Positions 1-8,300 of a stretch of 21,573 bases of DNA are shown one piece after another. The DNA lies in IMG/VR virus record IMGVR_UViG_3300007960_000241, positions 1-21,573 of that record. The stretch is one strand, 5' to 3'. The DNA comes from a virus. Position 1 is the stretch's first letter. Each line of letters begins with the position of its first letter. The notes beneath the pieces were generated by a model. It was not told the origin of the DNA and did not search any database. It saw only the letters and a list, made by a program, of their open reading frames with translations. Both the position numbers and the translations under genes were made by a program.

Positions 1-1487
1 ACTTTGTTTGGATTAGTACCGTCTTGATAATATAAAGTGTCAAGTAGTGAAGACAGATAAGGAATCTCTAGAATCTGACCTAAAGTATTTCTGTAAAACT
101 CTAAACCAACAAACTGTGAACCGTAAACTACCGTGATTTTTTCTTCTGTTGGAATATTTCCTGCGGGTAATAAACGGATAGTAGGGTCTGCTGAATCACC
201 AACATAACTGATAGAATAAAAGTTTTCGTTTACTACAGTATAGAAACCCTCTTCAAATAAACCTTCGTTGACGTTTGCTACCATAGTACCGGTGTCAGCA
301 GTTAACACCTTAGTAGAACCAGCAACAGTATCACTAATAGTAAATGTTGTTGGAGAGATAATATCTTTTACATAATAGATAGTATCAACGTCTAGACCAC
401 CTAACAGTGGTAAACCGTCGGGTTGAGTAAATGTTACTGTTTGATTTTCTACTAAGGCACTAGTATCTCCTGAAGCTAATACTAAAGTAGATGTTGTAGT
501 CTGATTAATGGACAAAGTAACTGGTGCGACAATAACCGGAGTTTCTAAGTTTTCATCGTAATCTGCTTCGTCATAATATGCAGAAACGAACCCGATCTCG
601 TTAGCATCTGCGGTGTTGTAGAACATCACTGTTAAACCTTCAAGTGATGTGACACCGTCGATATTTCCTAACTCTGATAATGTTTTACCGTTGATCTCAG
701 AAAATAGTTTAGTGCTGATTAAATCAACTGTATTGTTTCCTGGAAAAATAAAATCATCTTGTGCGTTTCTGTTAGGAACTGTGAACGTGACAAATCCCTG
801 GTTAGCACCGTTATTAGAAACACCTAAGATATCTCTTGTGTTTTTATTACCATCTAATCCTGTGACCCCAGGAACACCTTGAATCCAAAATTGTGTTTCT
901 TGGTTTACTGCAAATCGATATGTGCCGCCTCGTAACAATGTAATTGTAGGATTGAGAGAACCTGATGCCGCACCTAATGCTCTAATGTTATAAGCATTTG
1001 CTGTATCTGTTACAACATAATCTGTTTCATTAAAGACTGTAGCAGATGCTACGGTAACAGCAGGAGGCCCGTCAGGCAACCAGTAGTACTGATTGTAGTT
1101 AATTAACTTGTCTAAGTTACTGAACGAATCCCATGAATAAAACTGACTAGTAAACAACTTAGAGTTGTCTGTAGTCACTCCACCTTTTAGTTTGAGAGCA
1201 TCAATAATACCTGGGTATGTGATGAAATCTTGCGCTGTGTTTTGATTTTCTTTTAAGAAAACAACACCCGGTGCTAATTGATAATCAGTTCTTGTCTTGG
1301 TTGGTTCGGTTACGTAGTAATCTTTAGCATTGATTCCATAACCAAATTTACTACCTACATAACCTTGTAGAGTTTGATTTTTAGGAGGGTTGACCAACTG
1401 GTCAAGAGTCGCTCCTAAAAACTGAGCGTTAGTAGAAGTTTTGAATATGTCTGGTAAAAAATCTAATGTTCTAATTCTGTGGCTCAT
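1..1487 (-). CDS. Large virion structural protein, gp7 position (partial)
   Basis: An open minus-strand frame starts at ATG 1487 and runs off the left edge without a stop, giving 495 codons of N-terminal sequence. The start follows the gp6 stop by 10 nt and has an AAGG-type ribosome site (AAAGGTAAG). The N-terminus (MSHRIRTLDFLPDIFKT, then NAQFLGATLDQLV) has the pattern I associate with the large structural protein that follows gp6 in marine T4-like phages. The remainder is beta-rich, threonine/asparagine-rich and low in cysteine, as in baseplate or fibre-like proteins. In T4 the gene after gp6 is gp7, a baseplate wedge subunit, so a wedge role is the natural inference from position. I see no motif that proves homology to gp7, and the C-terminus is outside the window. 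Confidence 0.7.
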   Translation of the reverse strand, partial: MSHRIRTLDFLPDIFKTSTNAQFLGATLDQLVNPPKNQTLQGYVGSKFGYGINAKDYYVTEPTKTRTDYQLAPGVVFLKENQNTAQDFITYPGIIDALKLKGGVTTDNSKLFTSQFYSWDSFSNLDKLINYNQYYWLPDGPPAVTVASATVFNETDYVVTDTANAYNIRALGAASGSLNPTITLLRGGTYRFAVNQETQFWIQGVPGVTGLDGNKNTRDILGVSNNGANQGFVTFTVPNRNAQDDFIFPGNNTVDLISTKLFSEINGKTLSELGNIDGVTSLEGLTVMFYNTADANEIGFVSAYYDEADYDENLETPVIVAPVTLSINQTTTSTLVLASGDTSALVENQTVTFTQPDGLPLLGGLDVDTIYYVKDIISPTTFTISDTVAGSTKVLTADTGTMVANVNEGLFEEGFYTVVNENFYSISYVGDSADPTIRLLPAGNIPTEEKITVVYGSQFVGLEFYRNTLGQILEIPYLSSLLDTLYYQDGTNPNK

Positions 1488-1497
1488 CTACTTACCT

Positions 1498-4400
1498 TTA
1501 AGACTGTAGAGTCGTAGGAGTTAATGCTGGTACAATAACAATATTGCTGGTTGTCGCCGCATTAACAAAAATCTCATATGGTCTACATTTGATCTCATAC
1601 AAATCACCAAACAATTTTTCAGGATCGTTTGAGACAAGAACAACTGAGCTAATCAAATCACCTATCTGTTCATGTAGATATGCACTTAGTTCTGAGAAAA
1701 AGAATGTATCTCCAAAATCCCAATTATTAATACTAAAATATCTGTCCATAGCTGATAATACCGCACTTCTGATCTCGCTGTTGCTGGCGTTTGTATTGCT
1801 TGCTTTCACTACTTTGATAGTACCCTGTAGCGCAGGATCTGCTTTAGCACCAAACAACGGTTTGAACGTAACACTATTTAATATCACTGAATCCGACAAC
1901 ATTTTGTAGTCTTGTACTAAAGGATATGCACTGTTCAATTCATTTAATGTGGGTTGATCAGGTTCCGGAATAGTATCAGTTGTGTCAGTAATCCAGTTTC
2001 TATATGCTGTGTAATAAGACTGTGTAACTACATACAGATCAATAATGTTTGTAGTCGCTGGATCAATGCGGGTTGTATTGTTAGCATTGTGTCTATACTG
2101 GTATGACAGTCCCTGTCTACCTGGTTTGACTGAGTAGTTTACTTGCTCTACTAAATTATATAAAGGAGTTACTACTGTAGGGTCTTGCACTGATTTGTAG
2201 AATCTATTATCAGTATATGCATAGAAAAGCTGTCCAACGGGGAATTCATATTTTACTACTTCGATTTGATTCTTAGTTGCATATGTGTAAACTACTTCTT
2301 CGTTAGGAACGATTAATTCTCTAACTAAGTTTACCGGATCTGTAATAGTTTCGAAAAATACATATACCCCGATATTAGCGCCATTGTTTACATATCCAGT
2401 GATCTCGTTAAAGAAATCAGGATTTAATACTAATTGTTTATTGTTTACGTCAGTAGCGGCGACTTCAACTTGGAAATCATTTACATAACCATCGCTCTCT
2501 ACTGTTTGACCTAAGATATTTACTTTAGTGTCTGCGCCCAAAGCAGTACTTGTACCGAATTCAGAGTTGATACCTAAAATGTTTACGTAATCTTGAATAA
2601 TTTTACCAGTAAAAGGATCGTAAACTAATTCGTCTTTGTTAAATGTAAAACGAGTGTCAGTAACACTACCAAAATAGTATGTCAATGATCTGTAAGTAAC
2701 GGTGTATCTGTTATTTCCCAAACTAGTAAACTTAACAAAATAGTTAGGATCTGTAAATGTACTAATTGACCAGCGTTCTTGGTTGATCAATAAAGAGTTA
2801 TTGAATACAAGTGTAAAATCTTGTTGCAATTCGATTTTGATGATACACTCTTGGATCAAGTTTGCTGATAGTGAGTTGTCAAATACCGGGATAACTTGTG
2901 CAAGAGTCACTCCGTCAGGTACATAACCATTCAATGTAACAGGACCTTGTCCGTTTGCGAAAGTTCCAGATCCGTTATTGCTACCATCACCTACTACATT
3001 TAATACAGTTGACCAGATAAAAGTAGAATCACCGATACCAGGAACGCCTGCTACTAAACGGTTATTGCTATCAAAATAGTAGCCGACTGGGGCGGTGAAT
3101 TTTAATATGGCGCCTGGCGTCACATATTTTGCATTGGTTGTAGTGAATGTACCTAAAGGTGCAGGTTGCTCTAAGCTACCTGACACTGAATATAAGTACC
3201 CTGATTCGCTAGAAGATTCTACGGAACTAGTTTTCCAATATAATACAGGTTCACCTGAACCAGGATAAGAATATCTTGGATAATTTTGAATATAGTATTG
3301 TGTAGCCCTGTTTAGCGATAATACTGCTGATAAGTCCGCAGTAAAGAATTGAATGATGTCACTAGTATTTTCTACAGTAAGGGACAAGAATCCGTCAGTA
3401 TCGCTTTGATACAATGCGCCGTCACTACCAAATGAATTTGTGCTACTGTACTTTCCGGTTGGATCTAATAAATCTAAGTTTTTAGATACACCAATAGAAC
3501 TTCTGTTTACAGCCTTAGATTTAATGATAGAATTATAAAGAGTGTACGGGAAGTTAGTGTAGTCTTCTCCGTTAACCATTCTGTTTTGTGTGTAGTAACG
3601 TGTAGGTGCTCTTTGCTTGATTGAAGCAAGTGATTCTCTGCTTTGTGCATTAGATACTGTAAGAGGTAATTGCAATCCAATAGTTAATGTTTCGTTTCTG
3701 CCCTGTCTACTAACGTATGATATAGCAACTACTACTCCGTTCATCTCTGATGGATCAATAGTATATGTCAATGCGTTACTAGAACGAACATATGCACGGA
3801 AAGTTCCTACTGGAATTTCAGAGAAGACGCCGTCACCAAAGATATATGAAACTTGGTCGTTACTACGTGATCCAACAGAAAAAATCTTTTTGGAAGAAGT
3901 TTCTGTCTGTAGATATGCATCTGCATAAACGTTTTCTACTTGTTCCCAGAGTTCTAAAGTATTATTAGTACCTCTTTGATATAACCAAGTATCAGTTTGG
4001 TTTACCCCGTCAATATCGATGTTGATAGACTGATTAGAAATAGCTTGTTGCAATGTGAAATCATAATTGTCTAGTCTACCTTGCTTAAAGTAGAACATAA
4101 AACCTGTATTTGGGCTTCCAAATCCTAGACGATCATTTCTATAAAGAATGTTTAGTCTACCACTCGGTGCAGGTGGAATCTCATAGATATAGTCTGTGTT
4201 TACTGAAGAACCGCTTACTAATTCAAAATTCATTGACTGTCCATCTACTACAGTAGAGAACGGAGCAATGGGTAGAGTGTTGTTAGGAATTCTAATAGAA
4301 TATTCACTAGTAGTAACACCTAAAATATCAGATACGTTGCCAGGACGCCCGATTCGCTGAGAATCTATCAATGTAGCATTGATCACTGTATTCATCTGAT

Positions 4401-4860
4401 CTAACCAATTTGAGTTAGCTGGGTCATTCCACAAGATAGGAACATTACTTAGATTGACGCCATTAGAATCTACGACACCTTCTGTAGTTCTAATAGAAGT
4501 TACTTTTAGATATCCTGAAGCACACGTGTTTCTTTTTGGTGTGTAGCCAACTAACGTAGCAAGTTTGATTACTGAATCTCTACGTTCAGCAGTGTCTAAA
4601 AAGTTTTCTCTAGTGTTTAAATCATTACGAAAGGCAAGACCCTGACCCATGAAGGCCATGACATCTAACAGAGCGATGAACTCTGCTGATTCGATATAAT
4701 CGTTAAAGGTCTCAGGATAGTATAGACGTAGATAGTCAATAAAACTTTTACGTAAAGTTTCATAGTCATAACTTTTAAAATCTGCTTCGCTAAACGTTTG
4801 GTATATAGCTTTCCAATCGTTTACTCCGAATAATCCTGATTGTCGTGAATTAGTGGCCAT
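1498..4860 (-). CDS. 6: Baseplate wedge subunit gp6-like
   Basis: 1120 residues. T4 gp6 forms the ring that joins the six baseplate wedges around the hub. The first ~120 residues show the family pattern: YETLRKSFIDYLRLYYPE, then a segment on a helix (SAEFIALLDVMAFMGQGL), NDLNTRENFL, and LVGYTPKR. The last ~120 residues (around SAVLSAMDRYFSINNWDFGD and SELSAYLHEQIGDLISSVVL) match the C-terminal part of gp6/gpJ-type wedge proteins. T4 gp6 is about 660 residues, so some 450 residues of extra beta-rich sequence sit in the middle. It lies 53 nt after gp25, with a late-promoter-like box at 4881-4888 in the gap, and its stop is 10 nt before the next structural gene. The ribosome site is weak (AAGAGAA). 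The identification is firm; the role of the extra middle part is unknown. Confidence 0.88.
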   Translation of the reverse strand: MATNSRQSGLFGVNDWKAIYQTFSEADFKSYDYETLRKSFIDYLRLYYPETFNDYIESAEFIALLDVMAFMGQGLAFRNDLNTRENFLDTAERRDSVIKLATLVGYTPKRNTCASGYLKVTSIRTTEGVVDSNGVNLSNVPILWNDPANSNWLDQMNTVINATLIDSQRIGRPGNVSDILGVTTSEYSIRIPNNTLPIAPFSTVVDGQSMNFELVSGSSVNTDYIYEIPPAPSGRLNILYRNDRLGFGSPNTGFMFYFKQGRLDNYDFTLQQAISNQSINIDIDGVNQTDTWLYQRGTNNTLELWEQVENVYADAYLQTETSSKKIFSVGSRSNDQVSYIFGDGVFSEIPVGTFRAYVRSSNALTYTIDPSEMNGVVVAISYVSRQGRNETLTIGLQLPLTVSNAQSRESLASIKQRAPTRYYTQNRMVNGEDYTNFPYTLYNSIIKSKAVNRSSIGVSKNLDLLDPTGKYSSTNSFGSDGALYQSDTDGFLSLTVENTSDIIQFFTADLSAVLSLNRATQYYIQNYPRYSYPGSGEPVLYWKTSSVESSSESGYLYSVSGSLEQPAPLGTFTTTNAKYVTPGAILKFTAPVGYYFDSNNRLVAGVPGIGDSTFIWSTVLNVVGDGSNNGSGTFANGQGPVTLNGYVPDGVTLAQVIPVFDNSLSANLIQECIIKIELQQDFTLVFNNSLLINQERWSISTFTDPNYFVKFTSLGNNRYTVTYRSLTYYFGSVTDTRFTFNKDELVYDPFTGKIIQDYVNILGINSEFGTSTALGADTKVNILGQTVESDGYVNDFQVEVAATDVNNKQLVLNPDFFNEITGYVNNGANIGVYVFFETITDPVNLVRELIVPNEEVVYTYATKNQIEVVKYEFPVGQLFYAYTDNRFYKSVQDPTVVTPLYNLVEQVNYSVKPGRQGLSYQYRHNANNTTRIDPATTNIIDLYVVTQSYYTAYRNWITDTTDTIPEPDQPTLNELNSAYPLVQDYKMLSDSVILNSVTFKPLFGAKADPALQGTIKVVKASNTNASNSEIRSAVLSAMDRYFSINNWDFGDTFFFSELSAYLHEQIGDLISSVVLVSNDPEKLFGDLYEIKCRPYEIFVNAATTSNIVIVPALTPTTLQS

Positions 4861-4880
4861 AATGATTCTCTTGTTTCATA

Positions 4881-4888
4881 TATTTATC
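4881..4888 (-). promoter_or_regulatory. Late promoter box upstream of gp6
   Basis: Minus strand GATAAATA followed by TAT, 20 nt upstream of the gp6 start in the 53-nt gap after gp25. It matches the T4 late consensus TATAAATA at 7 of 8 positions and shares GATAAATA(T/C)AT with the boxes before gp48 and gp25. A start site 5-7 nt further on would give a 5' leader of roughly 15 nt. Confidence 0.6.
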
Positions 4889-4913
4889 ATTACGGAAAAT
4901 CGGTTTTTTAATA

Positions 4914-5372
4914 TTAAAGCAAGACGGCTGAATTAGTTTGCTGATCGAAAAATAGTGCGAGGTCACCGGCGTTATTAAAAGGGTTGATAGAAAGTTGCAT
5001 CTCTACTAAGATACCGTTATCTCTAGGATATGCTACGACCGTATTTACATAAAGTCTAGGGTCTAATGAGGCCACTCTACGGACTTCGTTCTGTAATTGT
5101 TGCACTACGTCTATAGTGTTAGGTTCAAAAACAAAATCCCAAAGCGTTGTGCCATACGCAGGGTTACCTACTTTCTCTCCCTTACGGATGTTCAATGCGT
5201 TGATAAAGTCTTGAATTACAAGTTGTTCGTCTACAAGTCTAAACTTTTTACCATACTTGATACCACCAGAACGAATAATGCCCTGGCCTGCTTGGTTGAC
5301 AGGCGGATTGACATTGTTAGTCGTTCTAGCTTTATCAGCATTGATTGTTGAAAATCCTACGTATGTTGGCAT
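4914..5372 (-). CDS. 25: Baseplate wedge subunit gp25-like
   Basis: 152 residues, close to the family's usual 130-150. gp25 is the small wedge protein with a lysozyme-like fold but no lytic activity; it holds the wedge core and helps nucleate sheath assembly. The visible family pattern is an N-terminal GGIKYGKKFRLVDEQLV segment, the central IRKGEKVGNPAYGTTLWD, and FEPNT at residues 82-86, matching the conserved E-P-R/N turn of the GPW/gp25 family. A C-terminal amphipathic segment ending in NNAGDLALFFDQ follows. It starts 12 nt after the gp5 stop. Within that gap a late-promoter-like box (5377-5384) overlaps an AGGA ribosome site 10 nt before the ATG, so promoter and ribosome site are superposed. 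Confidence 0.88.
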   Translation of the reverse strand: MPTYVGFSTINADKARTTNNVNPPVNQAGQGIIRSGGIKYGKKFRLVDEQLVIQDFINALNIRKGEKVGNPAYGTTLWDFVFEPNTIDVVQQLQNEVRRVASLDPRLYVNTVVAYPRDNGILVEMQLSINPFNNAGDLALFFDQQTNSAVLL

Positions 5373-5376
5373 AATG

Positions 5377-5384
5377 TATTTATC
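5377..5384 (-). promoter_or_regulatory. Late promoter box upstream of gp25/gp6
   Basis: Minus strand GATAAATA followed by CAT, directly after the gp5 stop and ending only 4 nt before the gp25 ATG at 5372. The sequence matches the other two boxes. A start site 5-7 nt downstream would fall on or next to the ATG, so the transcript would be nearly leaderless for gp25 or would mainly serve gp6. It also overlaps the AGGA that could be the gp25 ribosome site. Confidence 0.45.
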
Positions 5385-8300
5385 CTATTTTTTATCCCAG
5401 TATATACCTTCGTTTTTAACGTTGTGGTGTAAGATAAACGCTTCGTTTGTTTCACCTGCCCAGAACGCTGTGTCTCCAGCATTGATTACTGCAACAAACT
5501 TGTACCCCATGTCTTCAATAGAAACAACTTCGTCCCAGAAAGTTTCGTCATTCCTCATACATGCTACTTCTTTATTCATAAGATCAGGAGCACTAACGAA
5601 CGTTAAATCTTTAGTAAAGATGGGCGCAGTTGTAGAACACACTAATGATACACCTGTTTTAGTCACTAATCTTACGCAAGGTTGATGATCTACGTGATTG
5701 AATACTACGGTTCCTAGATAAACTTCTAAATCTTTGCTGTCTTTACCTAGAGAAATATCATGACCTTCTCGTAGTTGCCACGCTTGTTCAATAGCTCTAC
5801 CATTCCAAATAGTAGTTTCTACCGCAGGTATATAGCTGTCTAAGACTACGCACCCGCCGCCACCAGGTGGTGGAGTCGTTGGTGGGGGTGGAGGAGGTGG
5901 TGGTGGAGGAGGTGGAGGATTTGGTGGCGGTATCGGACCGACAACTGCTCCTATTGTGTTCTCCTCGACTGGTTCATCATCTTCATCTACTAAGTCCGGT
6001 GGAGGCGGAGGTGGGGGCGGAGCAACATATTGTTGATGGCTCTCGAATCCCGTAGTAGAAGTCAATGCATTAGAGAATCTAGTAAATGTAAACGATTCTC
6101 CGGTTAGAGGATTTAGATAATATTCTTCTCCGGCTGAAGCTGGTGCGAACACACCTGAATTACTATCAAAACTAAACTGTCCAAGACTTGATCCAGGTGT
6201 TTGGGTAGTTGCTAGTAATGCAAGAGTAGTGTCTGCTTTTGCCGCATCTTGAATCGCAGTTTCTAAGTCTTGGAATGCTTCTTTAGTCTCACTTAGTAAG
6301 GTTGCGCCGGCTGGTACTTTTTCTGTAACTGCATTAGGTGCAGTCGATAGTATTGATTGTACTATATTTCTTGCGATATCTAATTCTGCAACCGATGTCT
6401 GATATGCGGCTAATGCAGTTGCTATTTCAGGTGATCCTGCAGGTAAATTAGCTAACGCTTCTGCATATGCAGATTGAGCTTTAGTAGCTTTCTTGCTGGC
6501 TGCTGTAAGTTTTCTAGCGGCTGTTGATAATTCTTTACGTTGTTTTATCAGCGATTCGGCCGCGCCTATTGCAGAAGGTGCAATCTCCCCTAATAGATTA
6601 GGTCTTGGGATAATGCTGGGACCTAAAACATTGTTAATCATGGCTGTTAGCGGAGCCCTATTAAATGTGTTGACACCGATGCTAGGTAATTTGACTGTAG
6701 AGCCACCACCTGAAGTTAATGATGCGAGTGCTGATTCTACTATAGCTTGTACGCCTGGAGGCAAATTGCTAGTTAATTTATTAGTCACACCACCTAATAA
6801 AGTTGAACCTGAAATGTTAGTAGGTAATGCAGGTAATCCAGAGAATGCTTTGGTAGCTAAGTTTTCTATCTGCCCGGTCAGACCTGTAAGGTTAGTTGAT
6901 ACAGGATTTATTGCTCCTTTAGCACTGTCAACAATCGCACCTGCAATCGCAGTTCCACCGGGTAAATCTTTCAAGCCGGTCGCGGCTGCGGCTGCGGCTC
7001 CAGCAGATAGACCTTGCTGAACTTGCTGAGCCGCATTTGCCAATTGATTTTGTTGTGTAAGAGCAGTGGCACTCTTACTTAAGGCATCCGTTGCGTTTCC
7101 TGCTATGTTAACAGCATCAGAAATAATGTCATTGGTGATTCCACCGACTGCATCTTTAACTGCTCCTGTGACTGCTGATGTTGCGCTGTCTAAAGCACCT
7201 TCGATTGCACCGGCACCAACTCTGGCTGCTCCGCTACTACCGATCTCGTCTATGATACTAGAAGCACCTTTACCAATAACATCTGAGATGATTCCCGAAG
7301 ATACTCCTTTTGCTATATCAGTAAGATCGATAGGTTGGCCAGCCGGGAAAGGCTTAAACGTTTTAGTAATTGTCTTAAACGCTGATGCTACAGGACCAAT
7401 ATTACTATCTAAAGAATTACCAAAATCAGGTACTTTACCGATAGCATTGAGAGATTTAGTGATACCTCCTAATCCTCCAGTCAACGTAGAAGCGATTGCC
7501 GCTGATGTACCTTGTTTGATAGAATCTAGTGCGGCTGATTTTACTGCCCCGGATACACTTGATGTGCTTAAACCATTCTTGACTAGATTTACTGTACTAG
7601 AAATTTGATCTCCCACACTTCTTGCTGAAGCAGTACCGCCGGCGGCTGCCGCTACAATACCACCAATAGCGCCGGGCGCTTCTTTACCTGTGATGGCTCC
7701 TGCTAATGCTAATCCAGTCTGTGCTTTTTGCATGTTAGTCACAACTGATTTTGCTTGAGCGTTTACACTTCCAGTCAGGCTATTTAAATTATTAACACCC
7801 TCTTTACCACTAAAGATAGATTGAGGCATTGCTTGTTGTACTGTTGCTTTGCCGGCCGCTACAAGAGTGTTTACCATGTTGTCAGAACCAGGTTTCAAGA
7901 TACCACCTGATGCTAATTGTGATGGTGTCTGAGCAAAAGCGCCAACTGCCGCGGCTATTTTACCTGTAGTGTTATCTACGAAAGTAGTAACACCTTTAGT
8001 GATTGCGGCTGCACCCGCAGATGCGGCTGCTTGTGTTGCTACTCCTCCTAACATTGAAGTAGTTGCATTCTTATCAAATGATTTTGATATCGCAGATACT
8101 TCAGGAACACTAGCAACTGTTGCGTCTGATACTGTATTTGGTTGTCCTTGACCTACTGCTGATGTGTTAAGGTCAGCAACATTTTCGGCTGGTGAAGGTG
8201 GAAGGGCGCCATCTGCACTGCTGTCAACAGTAACATCTACACCCTGACCGGCTCCTAACCAAGGACAGTGTGCAGGCGCACGTGAAGTGATACTGTCTAA

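Noticed and set aside
6493-7608. Long plus-strand open frames antisense to gp5 (6493-7020 and 7066-7608)
   Set aside because: They mirror the Ala/Gly-rich codons of gp5, lack ribosome sites and have compositions expected of complementary frames.
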